From Candidatus Eisenbacteria bacterium (GTDB taxonomy: Bacteria > Eisenbacteria > RBG-16-71-46 > CAIMUX01 > JAHJDP01), in contig JAHJDP010000109.1 of NCBI GenBank assembly GCA_018831195.1, forward strand, positions 1 to 64,000: a stretch of 64,000 nucleotides of DNA, given 5' to 3'. A program made the position numbers and the translations under genes. Below the pieces are notes generated by a model. That model worked only from the letters and a program-made list of their open reading frames with translations. It was not told the origin of the DNA and ran no database searches. Below, one piece after another: positions 18,107 to 26,524 of this stretch; position 1 is the first letter of the stretch, and every line of letters starts with the position of its first letter.

Positions 18107-18817
18107 ATGAAAGAAACGCCTTGTGATGTCGTGGTTTTCGGGCCGCATCCTGATGATGCCGAGATGGTGATGGCCGGGACGATGATCCGAATGGTCCGGT
18201 GCGGCTACAGGGTTCTCAATGTGAGCCTCACGCGCGGGGAGATGGGAACCTACGGGGATGTGGAAACCCGCCGGGAGGAGTTCCTCAAGGCGAATGCCCT
18301 CATGGGGACAGAAGGGGTCCTGCTCGATTTCCCCGATACGGGCGTGGTCAACGACAGGGAAGGGAGATTGAAGATCGCATCCTTCGTCCGGAAACAGAGA
18401 CCCCGTGTCGTCTTTGCGCCGTACCACACCAATCCCTATACGCATCTCGACGGATCGGCCAATGTGGATCATTCCCCCGCCGGTGAGCTCGTGCGCGACG
18501 GGCTCAAACTCGCCCGCTTCCGGCGGCTGCTTCCCGAGTTGACGCCCCACAACGTGCAAAGGATCTTCTATTACATGATCCCCAAGGATCACCGCCCCAC
18601 ATTTGTCGTCGATGTCAGCGACTTGAAGGAAGAGATTCACGCCGCCATCAAGGCCTATGCGACACAAATGAGCATCCACCGCGAGCAAATCAAGATTTTG
18701 GATATGCTGGATGCGATACGCGCTTTTCACGGGCTTCGTATCGACCGTCCGCTGGCGGAGGCCTTCCTCAGTGAAGAGGCTTTGAAACTTGAGGTTGACG
18801 ATTTCTTTCACATTTAA
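18107..18817 (+). CDS. bshB1: PIG-L/LmbE deacetylase, BshB1-like (bacillithiol biosynthesis)
   Basis: A 236-residue PIG-L-fold N-acetylglucosaminyl deacetylase. The zinc motif FGPHPDDAEMVMAGTM lies at residues 11-26, and further conserved blocks are SLTRGEMGTYGDVETRREEF, NPYTHLDGSANVDHSPAGEL (His residues for zinc) and HGLRIDRPLAEAF near the end. The length and the LTRGE-G-T-G-ETR block match BshB1, which deacetylates GlcNAc-malate on the way to bacillithiol. No bshA or bshC is in the window, so the pathway role is inferred from family alone. A good ribosome site (GGGAGTGAGGGT) precedes the ATG. Confidence 0.85.
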   Translation: MKETPCDVVVFGPHPDDAEMVMAGTMIRMVRCGYRVLNVSLTRGEMGTYGDVETRREEFLKANALMGTEGVLLDFPDTGVVNDREGRLKIASFVRKQRPRVVFAPYHTNPYTHLDGSANVDHSPAGELVRDGLKLARFRRLLPELTPHNVQRIFYYMIPKDHRPTFVVDVSDLKEEIHAAIKAYATQMSIHREQIKILDMLDAIRAFHGLRIDRPLAEAFLSEEALKLEVDDFFHI

Positions 18818-18903
18818 GAAACGCTGAGAAGCCTCTGTTCAACCTCTTGCCGGGGGAATGAAGATTAGAAGCGAACCGGCCGAGACGAAGGAGAGATTCA
18901 CGA

Positions 18904-20619
18904 ATGAGACGGTCTATCGGTCTGCTTGAGGCCATTCCCCTTCTCGGCTTAGTCCTCGCCTATCTGATTCTTAAATGCTACTCCCTTCATCCGACCGTGA
19001 CCGACGATTGGATCTATGCTTATCTGGCGCGGCGGATGGGGGAGGGGGCCTGGCCGTACCGCGATTATTTCTTTGCGCATCCTCCCGTTCATTTGCTCGT
19101 CATCGTCCCCATCATGAAAATCTTCGGTTTTAGCATCACGGCGGTCAGGGTCATTCCCGCGCTCGCGAGCCTGGCCTCGGGGTTTTTCCTGTGGGCATTG
19201 ATCCGCCGGGACGGCGGACGAGTGGCCGGGTGGATCGGCATGGCGTCCTTTTTGTTCGCCTATGATGTTCTCCGGTCGAGCAGTCATGTGACAGGGGCGA
19301 ACCTCTCCCTGGTCTTTCTGCTGGGCGGGACCTTGGCATTGCGTAACACCCGCTGGATCACGGCCGGCATTCTCCTCGGTCTGGCTTCCCTTGTCGCGCT
19401 TTATACAATTCCTGTTATCGGTATACTCCTGCTTCTCACAGCCTATCTCCGGAAGCCGGGCTGGAGGCGCAGTTGGATCGCCTTTGGCGTCCTCTTTCTC
19501 GGTCTTCAATTGCTTGTCGCCCTTCCGGCGCCCGGCAACTATCTCGACCAAGTTTATCTTTATCACCAGATGAAAAAAAAGAATATCCGGAGGACGGAAG
19601 AGACAATCTACCGCGCCGCCGCGAATCATGAGATACCGGCATCGGCCCTCCCGATCGCGGTGGGCGGGTTTATCGCCCTCGGCGGAATCGGTTGGCGCGG
19701 CCGATCCAGGAATGAAAAGAAGAAGCTCAAACATTCGAGTGCTCAACAGAAACCGAAGCATCATGGAATCCTGAATCCCGAAGGATTGAACGGCCACCGG
19801 GTTTCAAAATCGCTGGCCGCCGTCTTTCTCGTAGCATTGGCGCAGCTGCTTTTCTTTCTGCGATTACCGGAAGTCTATGCTTACTACCTTCTCATACCCT
19901 ATGCGATCCTGGCCGCGGCCCTCGGACTGGGGATCGCCGCCTGGTGGGAGGTGATGAAGGGTCTCATCTCATGGAAGGACGGTTCCAAACCGGGGAAGAA
20001 GATAAGATTCCACCTCCCGGCGGACCGGCTTCCGATGGTTCTTATGGGAATCCTGGTGACGGTTGGAGGCCTGACGCTGATAAAAATCATCCGCCCGACG
20101 GCGGAAGGAAACCATGCCGACGGGAGGACGATTGAATACAAGTGGCGTGCTTCGGTGCTGCCCTCTTTTCTAGACAACGCCGTTCATAAATATATATGGG
20201 CGGATCAGAGAATCGTCGGACAAAAAGCCTCGGTCGCCCGGCTCTATTTATGGCATGAAGCCCGCGGGTTGGAATATCTCGATGAGATTTCCACCGAACT
20301 CCGGCGCAGGATACCCGAGGATGCATGCCTCATCGGCGATTCGATGTTGGCGCCGCTTGTCGCCTTGGCGGCCGGCCGTCGGATTATCGATGATGAAGCG
20401 GATACGAATACGAAGCGTTTCCGCTCGGGCGCGGAATCGATGGATAGGTTCATATCGAGAATCGATAGAGAGTCCCTGCAGGCGATTGTCTTTATGGAGG
20501 GAGTGTTCCTGGACAGCTTTCCGGCCTTCCGGGCCTGGCGCGAGAAGAATTTCGTGGTCGCCGGTGTTTGGGACGAAGGTCCCGGCAGAAAGATGACCCT
20601 CGCCGTCCGGGGAGGGTAG
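18904..20619 (+). CDS. GT-C-fold membrane glycosyltransferase (ArnT/PMT-like)
   Basis: A 571-residue protein with about ten hydrophobic segments and a C-terminal soluble domain (about 420-571). The first loop has TVTDDWIYAYLARR, an Asp-Asp motif typical of GT-C enzymes that use polyprenyl-phosphate sugars, then YRDYFFAHPPVHLL. Such enzymes add sugars to lipid or protein on the outer face of the inner membrane. Acceptor and donor are unknown. The basic loop at about 270-300 (Lys/His-rich) is cytoplasmic by charge. GAAGGAGAG precedes the start. It is 86 bases after bshB1 and may be co-transcribed. Confidence 0.8.
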   Translation: MRRSIGLLEAIPLLGLVLAYLILKCYSLHPTVTDDWIYAYLARRMGEGAWPYRDYFFAHPPVHLLVIVPIMKIFGFSITAVRVIPALASLASGFFLWALIRRDGGRVAGWIGMASFLFAYDVLRSSSHVTGANLSLVFLLGGTLALRNTRWITAGILLGLASLVALYTIPVIGILLLLTAYLRKPGWRRSWIAFGVLFLGLQLLVALPAPGNYLDQVYLYHQMKKKNIRRTEETIYRAAANHEIPASALPIAVGGFIALGGIGWRGRSRNEKKKLKHSSAQQKPKHHGILNPEGLNGHRVSKSLAAVFLVALAQLLFFLRLPEVYAYYLLIPYAILAAALGLGIAAWWEVMKGLISWKDGSKPGKKIRFHLPADRLPMVLMGILVTVGGLTLIKIIRPTAEGNHADGRTIEYKWRASVLPSFLDNAVHKYIWADQRIVGQKASVARLYLWHEARGLEYLDEISTELRRRIPEDACLIGDSMLAPLVALAAGRRIIDDEADTNTKRFRSGAESMDRFISRIDRESLQAIVFMEGVFLDSFPAFRAWREKNFVVAGVWDEGPGRKMTLAVRGG

Positions 20620-20625
20620 GTTGTT

Positions 20626-22029
20626 TCAGCCGGTAGCCTCCGGGTGTTTATTCCTCGCGTACCATTCCTTCAACTCACGGATCAGTGATTCCGGAGTATT
20701 TAATTCGGGATCCTCAAGTACAAGTTCCAAGAGGTGGTGAAGAGCGTCTCCTATGACCCGGCCCGGAGTGACGCCGAGTTCCCGCATGATATCATTTCCG
20801 TCAATGGCGAGATCCCGCACGCTGAAGGCATTGTCCTTTTCGAGAACTTCCTGAATGCGATCCCAGAGCTCTTGCAGTTTTCGGGACGCATTGGCCCTTC
20901 GCTTGCCGCTTCCGGCCGTATCGGCCTTTCGCAGTTCAAAAAGATCGGGAATGTTCTCCATCCCCACATCCCGCACAAATCTTCGCACCGCCGAGTCGGT
21001 CCACTCCGTTTGGAAGAAGAACATATGGTGCCGGATCAAGTGTTTGACCTTCCGGCGTTCTTCATTGCTGTAACGCAGGCGATTCATGATGGCGCCCGCC
21101 TTTTGGGCGCTGACAAATTGATGCCCGTAAAAATGGACATCCTCTTCAACAGTGCGGGTCGCCGGTTTCCCGATATCATGAAAGAGGGTCGCAAGGCGAA
21201 CGATAAGATGATCCTGGGCTGCGGCGTCGGTTGCCGCCAGGGTGTGTTCAAAAACATCGTAGGCATGGAAGCGGTTCTGCGTGATGCCGTCACACTCGGC
21301 GATCTCGGGGAGAATCCGCCTCAGAACGTCGATCTGTTTCAGCAGAAGAAAACCGGTCGATGGTTTGGGCGACAGCAGAATCTTGTTGAGCTCGTCCCGG
21401 ATTCTTTCTGAGGAGAGGTGATCGACGAGGGCCGCTGATTCCGACATGGCGTTTAATGTACAAGGTTCAATAGAGAAATCCAACTGCACGGCGAAGCGGA
21501 CGGCGCGCAGGATGCGCAGGGCGTCCTCGCGGATACGATCTTTCGGCTCGCCGACCGCGCGAATGACCCGGTGGCTCAGATCGGTTCGGCCGTCGTGAGG
21601 ATCGATCAGGTTTTGAGGCGCGGTGGGATCCCATGCCATGGCGTTCATTGTAAAATCGCGGCGATTGAGATCTTCAGAGAGCTCCATGGTGAACTCGACA
21701 GAATCGGGGTGTCTGAAATCGGAGTAATCGCTCTCACGGCGGAAAGTCGTCACCTCAAAGATCTCTCCATCAGCTGGGATGAGAAGGGTTCCGAAGCGGG
21801 CGCCCACATCAAAAGATTTGGGAACCGCGCGCCGGAGTTGATCAGGGGGCAGATCGGTGGCGAGATCCCAGTCATGAATCGCCCGGTCCAGCAAGAGGTC
21901 CCGGAGGCAACCGCCGACGATAACCATCCGCCCGCCGGCATGTTGGATCCAGCGGCCGATCTTATGCACGCCGGTGGGGAGGGTCTGGCCGAGATTTCCG
22001 GTTTCTATTTTTTTACTGATCTCATCCAT
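20626..22029 (-). CDS. cca: CCA-adding tRNA nucleotidyltransferase with HD domain
   Basis: About 467 residues from ATG 22029, which overlaps the end of the endonuclease V gene by eight bases; the frame extends upstream without homology. The nucleotidyltransferase head shows IVGGCLRDLLLDRAIHDWD (GG-RD and D-W-D metal site) and NRRDFTMNAMAWDP. The central RNA-binding domain follows, and a C-terminal HD domain has LATLFHDIGKPATRT. It builds or repairs the 3' CCA of tRNAs. Both tRNA genes in this window lack encoded CCA, so it is probably essential here. The HD domain suggests an added phosphodiesterase or phosphatase activity. Confidence 0.93.
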   Translation of the reverse strand: MDEISKKIETGNLGQTLPTGVHKIGRWIQHAGGRMVIVGGCLRDLLLDRAIHDWDLATDLPPDQLRRAVPKSFDVGARFGTLLIPADGEIFEVTTFRRESDYSDFRHPDSVEFTMELSEDLNRRDFTMNAMAWDPTAPQNLIDPHDGRTDLSHRVIRAVGEPKDRIREDALRILRAVRFAVQLDFSIEPCTLNAMSESAALVDHLSSERIRDELNKILLSPKPSTGFLLLKQIDVLRRILPEIAECDGITQNRFHAYDVFEHTLAATDAAAQDHLIVRLATLFHDIGKPATRTVEEDVHFYGHQFVSAQKAGAIMNRLRYSNEERRKVKHLIRHHMFFFQTEWTDSAVRRFVRDVGMENIPDLFELRKADTAGSGKRRANASRKLQELWDRIQEVLEKDNAFSVRDLAIDGNDIMRELGVTPGRVIGDALHHLLELVLEDPELNTPESLIRELKEWYARNKHPEATG

Positions 22030-22735
22030 CTCCGGACCTCGGCTGAGAATTTTTAAACTGCTTGACCTTCTGATCCGCAAGACGGGTTGGTCGCGGTATG
22101 CGAAAACCGCCATGAAGGGCAAGGGTCAAACGAAGCGATTCCTGGAGGCTGAGACGATGCCCCGGTGATACATAAACGGGGCGGACATTATCCCGTGTTC
22201 TCACCGCATAACCGACGGTCTCAGTCCCCAGTCGTATCGGGCTGTGGCCGCCTCTCCGGCGGTCCGGTTCTCTAACGGCGCCGCAGAGGAGGCTTTTGGC
22301 GATTCCCAAGGAGGGAATGTCATAGAGGACTCCCAAATGGCAGGCCAGACCGAATCGCCGCGGGTGGGCGATGCCCTGGCCGTCACAAACGATCAGGTCG
22401 GGTATCCTAGAGAGTTGTTCAAGGGCCTGCTGAAGAACGGGTATTTCGCGGAACGAAAGCAGCCCCGGAATATAGGGGAAGCGAGCGCCCAGTGACGCAT
22501 ACACCTCTTCCAGCATCTCACCCGACGGCCAATCCAGCAGAACAACAGCGGCGTACAAGATTTCACCCGCCGCGCTATGAAACCGGTGGCCGTTCGTGGC
22601 GACATCCAAACCGGCGACAAGAAACGAATCACCCTTCAGAGATCCTTCTAATGAAACCTCTTGTCTTAATCGCTCCTGGATTTTCACCGCTTCAGGCGTG
22701 CTGAGATTCCATGGATGGGCGAATCGCGGTTTCAT
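22022..22735 (-). CDS. nfi: Endonuclease V (deoxyinosine endonuclease)
   Basis: About 237 residues. The family motifs are visible in order: VAGLDVA (metal-binding Asp), FPYIPGLLSFREIPVL, LIVCDGQGIAHPRRFGLACH (second catalytic Asp and the His-Pro-Arg core), and SLGIAKSLL. It nicks DNA 3' of deoxyinosine during repair of deaminated adenine. The start is most likely ATG 22735; a TTG at 22765 directly abuts the NAD synthase stop. It lies in a compact group nadE-nfi-cca with overlapping or abutting ends, so translation is probably coupled. Confidence 0.94.
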   Translation of the reverse strand: MKPRFAHPWNLSTPEAVKIQERLRQEVSLEGSLKGDSFLVAGLDVATNGHRFHSAAGEILYAAVVLLDWPSGEMLEEVYASLGARFPYIPGLLSFREIPVLQQALEQLSRIPDLIVCDGQGIAHPRRFGLACHLGVLYDIPSLGIAKSLLCGAVREPDRRRGGHSPIRLGTETVGYAVRTRDNVRPVYVSPGHRLSLQESLRLTLALHGGFRIPRPTRLADQKVKQFKNSQPRSGDG

Positions 22736-22765
22736 GAGGCCATCCCCGTGACGATCGTGTTCCAA

Positions 22766-24538
22766 CTACCTGAATTGCGGCCGGTACCGGTTGGTCAGCG
22801 GGTACCGGCGGTCCTTCCCGAAGGCCCGGGGTGTCAGTTTGACGCCCGGCGGCGCCTGGCGGCGCTTGTATTCATTGCCATCCACCCATCTGAAGACTTT
22901 GGAGACCGTCACAGGATCAAATCCCTTGGCGGAGATCTCTTTGGGGCTGAGATCCTCTTCAACCATCAACTGCAGGATGGCATCAAGCTGACTATAGGCC
23001 GGCAGGGTATCCTGATCGATCTGATCCTTCCGGAGTTCCGCGCTGGGCGGCCGGACCATCGTATTTTCGGGGATGGGCCCATCGTCCGGGCCCAATGAGT
23101 TGCGCCATCTTGAAAGCTCAAAAACCCTCGTTTTGAAAACATCTTTAAGAACCGCAAAACCTCCGGCCATGTCTCCATACAATGTACAATAGCCGACAGC
23201 GAATTCACTTTTGTTTCCGGTGGCAAGGACAAGCGCTGAAAACTTGTTCGAATAGGCCATCAGGAGATTACCCCGGATGCGGGCCTGGATGTTTTCCTCG
23301 GTGACATCTTCAGGAAGACCTTTGAAGGGGATCTCCAGGGTTTCACGATAGGATTGAAATAGGGAGTGGATCGACAAGACATCCAAGCGGATCTTCAGAC
23401 GGCGGCAGAGTTCACGCGCATCCTCGAGACTGGCAGCCGAGGAGTAGGGTGAAGGCATGGCCAAACCGGTCACGGCGCCGGCGCCCAGGGCGTCGACGGC
23501 CAATGTCGCCGTCAGCGCGGAATCGATGCCGCCGCTGAGACCGATCACGACGCGCTCAAAGCCGTTTTTCCGAACGTAATCTCTGAGACCGAGCAGGAGG
23601 GCTTTATAGATGGAAGCGTTGATCGCAGGGAAGGGCTCGATCCTGGGTTTTAAAGCGGCCTTCTGAGCTTTTTGTTGAAGGGAAGTGATGAGGGCGGCCG
23701 GTAGTTCGACGCGATCAAGGTAAAGATGTTCCTCAAGATACTCCAGGCCTTTCCCACCCGGTTCAACAAAATGATCATCCGGTGGGGAGAGCCGTTCCCG
23801 GTCCATGGGCGCTGCGGGGAGATCAATATAGAGAAGATCCTCATCAAATATCCGCGCCCGTGCGAGAACTTCACCCCGTGGTGAGATCACGAGGGAGCTG
23901 CCGTCAAAGACCAACTCGTCCTGGCCGCCGACCTGGTTGGCGCAGATGAGGTAGACGCCGTATTGACTGGCGCGGTGGCGAAGAAGCTGCTCCCGGAATT
24001 CGCTCTTTCCCATGTGGTAGGGGGACGCGGAAATATTGATCAGCATCTGGGCCTCGCCGGTCTCAGCTTGAACCATGGGGACGCCCCCCCGCACCCAAAG
24101 ATCTTCACAGATGTTGATTCCTATCCGCCAGCGTTCCCATTGATAAACCGGACAGCGAACCGACGTGGAAAAATATCTCTTCTCGTCGAAAACGCTGTAA
24201 TTGGGCAGCGTGCATTTGTCATAAAAGTCGAGAAACTCCGCGCCGTAGAAGAGAGCGGCTGAATTGTGGATCCCCTGAGGGGTGGTTCGGGGGAGCCCCA
24301 GGCAGGTGAATAGAGGGGGCGCCGACCGGCGGATCGACTCAAACTCTATCATCGCATCCCGGAGAAAGGAGGGTCTGAGCAGCAGGTCCTCCGGGGGGTA
24401 TCCGGTGAGCACCAGTTCCGGGAAGATAATCAAATCGGCCTGATTGTCATTGGCTAACGTCATATAATGTATTATGTTGCGGGCATTGCCCTCCAAGTCG
24501 CCCACGATCGGATTCAACTGTGCGAGCGCCAGCCGCAT
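22766..24538 (-). CDS. nadE: Glutamine-dependent NAD+ synthase
   Basis: About 590 residues in two domains. The N-terminal nitrilase-fold glutaminase has the catalytic triad segments FPELVLTGYPPEDLLL (Glu), YDKCTLPNYSVFDEKRYF (Lys) and GINICEDLWVRGG (Cys). The C-terminal ATP-pyrophosphatase domain has the P-loop VVIGLSGGIDSALTATLAVD and the NKSEFAVGYCTLYGDMAGGF block. It amidates deamido-NAD+ to NAD+. I prefer the ATG at 24538, six bases after GGAGGG; the ATG at 24544 directly abuts that ribosome site. It is first in the nadE-nfi-cca group. Confidence 0.95.
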   Translation of the reverse strand: MRLALAQLNPIVGDLEGNARNIIHYMTLANDNQADLIIFPELVLTGYPPEDLLLRPSFLRDAMIEFESIRRSAPPLFTCLGLPRTTPQGIHNSAALFYGAEFLDFYDKCTLPNYSVFDEKRYFSTSVRCPVYQWERWRIGINICEDLWVRGGVPMVQAETGEAQMLINISASPYHMGKSEFREQLLRHRASQYGVYLICANQVGGQDELVFDGSSLVISPRGEVLARARIFDEDLLYIDLPAAPMDRERLSPPDDHFVEPGGKGLEYLEEHLYLDRVELPAALITSLQQKAQKAALKPRIEPFPAINASIYKALLLGLRDYVRKNGFERVVIGLSGGIDSALTATLAVDALGAGAVTGLAMPSPYSSAASLEDARELCRRLKIRLDVLSIHSLFQSYRETLEIPFKGLPEDVTEENIQARIRGNLLMAYSNKFSALVLATGNKSEFAVGYCTLYGDMAGGFAVLKDVFKTRVFELSRWRNSLGPDDGPIPENTMVRPPSAELRKDQIDQDTLPAYSQLDAILQLMVEEDLSPKEISAKGFDPVTVSKVFRWVDGNEYKRRQAPPGVKLTPRAFGKDRRYPLTNRYRPQFR

Positions 24539-24544
24539 CCCCAT

Positions 24545-24736
24545 CCCTCCCTCTACTGGAAATCGTTATTCCCTGCCCACTTGAGAGTCCACAAGTCGAA
24601 GGCAAACTTCAAGCTCGGTCTTCTATGCGCCGATGACCATAGGGTAGGGTTTCACCCGCCAAGCGGGTGCAGGACGTCGGGACCGAAAAAGTTCCTAATC
24701 AGCGGTGGCCCGGTTTGGCTCCGGGCGGCATAGACA
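24545..24736. other. Divergent intergenic region with two perfect hairpins
   Basis: This region separates nadE (minus) from the solute-binding protein gene (plus). It holds CACCCGC-CAA-GCGGGTG (24653-24669) and GCCCGG-TTTGGCT-CCGGGC (24708-24726). The second ends 11 bases before the plus-strand ATG at 24737. Neither is followed by a T run, so they are not ordinary terminators. I could not match either strand to a riboswitch class by eye. Confidence 0.4.
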
Positions 24737-26524
24737 ATGCGGGAAAGAATGCAAGCAACACACAAACTTATATTTTCGGCCATCCGTAATCCCGTCCGAG
24801 CCGGGCGCCTGCATCTCTTTGCAGCCCTCCTCATCATTGGCCTGCTGGGGTGTGATTCCCCGGAACAGACAAAGACGGAAGAGACGGCGTCGGTTGTGAA
24901 CTTTCTTCACGGCGGGACCCTTCGCATTATCCACAATGAGCCGGGGAGTCTCGATCCCATGGAAGTGGATGATGTCTACGAGTCGGGAATCACAAACAAT
25001 ATCTACGATGGATTGGTCAGGCTCAATGAGTCCTGCCAGCTTCAGCCGCATCTGGCGGGGACGTGGATTGTTTCGCCGAACGGCAGGGAGTATCAATTCG
25101 AATTGCGGCCGGATGTGCGCTTCTCCGATGGAACGCCGTTCTGTGCCCTCGATGTTGTGGTGACCCTCGCATCCATTCTTTCACCCCTGAAGAGCTGCCA
25201 GCCCTTTGCGGAAACTTATATAGAGATGATTGAGGGAAGCAAAGCGTTCCGCCGCGGGGAGGCGCCGTGGCCCTCCGGGCTTCTGGCCCCCGATTCCTTG
25301 ACGGTCAATATCAGGCTTGAAGAACCCCTGGCGACATTTCTTCTCGCCCTGACGATGGATCAAGTCCGCATTGTTCGCTGGAAAGAGCGGATCGATCTGA
25401 TACCGAACGGACTGAAGTCGTTGACCGGTTATGTCTCCCAGGAGATATTGGACAGCGCTTATACAAATAAGCTGGGGAAGGATCCTGAACGGATGTTCTT
25501 GCCGGGTACCGGTCCTTTCATCCCCGTCGAATGGATCCCATTGGATCATGTTACGCTGATCCGGAACCCGGATTATTGGGGAGGGGAACCGGGCGTTGAC
25601 AGCCTCCTCTTTATCATTCGGCAGAGTTGGAGCGCGGAAGAGATTCTGCGTCTTTTCCGGAATAGAGAAGTCGAGATGACCTTTGTCCCGCGGGGCAAAG
25701 AGGAAGAGATGAGAAGAGATTACGGGGCTCGGATTGATGTGGGACATGAGTTGAGTTTCTCTTTTATTGGATTCCGAATGGATCGGCCGCCTTTTGACCA
25801 GGTTCTTTTCAGAAGGGCGATGGCGCATGCCATCAATGTCGAGAAACTGGCCGCCCTCGATCCGGAATTTGCTCAGGCCGCCAGCGGTATCCTTCCGCCG
25901 GGCATGCCCGGATATAGCCCGGAGATCCAAAGGCTCCCCTTTAATCCGGAAGCGGCGCGGTCGAACCTTGCACAATTAGGATATAGCCCGGCGAATCCCG
26001 TTCCCGCTTGCACCCTCTTTACAACACCTTCATCAGACCCGGAACAGCCGTTTGACCTTTCAATACAAGAAGATTTGGCGGCCGTCGGTATTCCCCTGGT
26101 GATCGAATATGTAGAATGGACGGAACTGGATGAAGGGGCGGTCGATGGGAAGCTGGGATTATTCAGCTTCGGCTGGGTTGCGGATTTGCCTGATCCCGAT
26201 TCTTTCTTCTATTTCCTCTTTCACACCCAGGGCGATAACAATCTTTTCTCCTTCTCCGACCCGGTTGTCGATGAGCTGATCGAGGAGGCCCGGACGAGCC
26301 GGGGGGCCGAGCGTTGGGAGATTTACCGGCGTTTGGAGGGGATTATCCTCGCCAAGGCGCCGATCATTCCTTTGCGAAACACCTCACAGCTCACCGCCTG
26401 GCAACCTTATGTCATGGGTGTGCGCCCCAGTCCGATGGGTCCTCAAATGATGCCGCTCGAACGGATCCATCTGATCCCCAAGGAGCAGGCTTTGGAAGCT
26501 ATTTGTAAAAAGGACCGGCCATGA
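24737..26524 (+). CDS. Family 5 (peptide/nickel-type) ABC solute-binding lipoprotein
   Basis: A 595-residue protein. The signal peptide ends in the lipobox LIIGLLGC (Cys ~ residue 39), so it is a lipoprotein. The SBP family 5 fold is clear: GGTLRIIHNEPGSLDPMEVD, YEFELRPDVRFSDGTPF-like text near residue 120, LPGTGPFIPVEWIPLDHV, and GWVADLPDPDSFFYFLF near residue 480. Such proteins bind oligopeptides or related ligands in the periplasm. No permease or ATPase gene is nearby; instead the 3' end overlaps a sensor kinase gene by four bases (ATGA). That suggests the binding protein feeds ligand information to the kinase. The start is uncertain: ATG 24737 or ATG 24749. Confidence 0.9.
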   Translation: MRERMQATHKLIFSAIRNPVRAGRLHLFAALLIIGLLGCDSPEQTKTEETASVVNFLHGGTLRIIHNEPGSLDPMEVDDVYESGITNNIYDGLVRLNESCQLQPHLAGTWIVSPNGREYQFELRPDVRFSDGTPFCALDVVVTLASILSPLKSCQPFAETYIEMIEGSKAFRRGEAPWPSGLLAPDSLTVNIRLEEPLATFLLALTMDQVRIVRWKERIDLIPNGLKSLTGYVSQEILDSAYTNKLGKDPERMFLPGTGPFIPVEWIPLDHVTLIRNPDYWGGEPGVDSLLFIIRQSWSAEEILRLFRNREVEMTFVPRGKEEEMRRDYGARIDVGHELSFSFIGFRMDRPPFDQVLFRRAMAHAINVEKLAALDPEFAQAASGILPPGMPGYSPEIQRLPFNPEAARSNLAQLGYSPANPVPACTLFTTPSSDPEQPFDLSIQEDLAAVGIPLVIEYVEWTELDEGAVDGKLGLFSFGWVADLPDPDSFFYFLFHTQGDNNLFSFSDPVVDELIEEARTSRGAERWEIYRRLEGIILAKAPIIPLRNTSQLTAWQPYVMGVRPSPMGPQMMPLERIHLIPKEQALEAICKKDRP

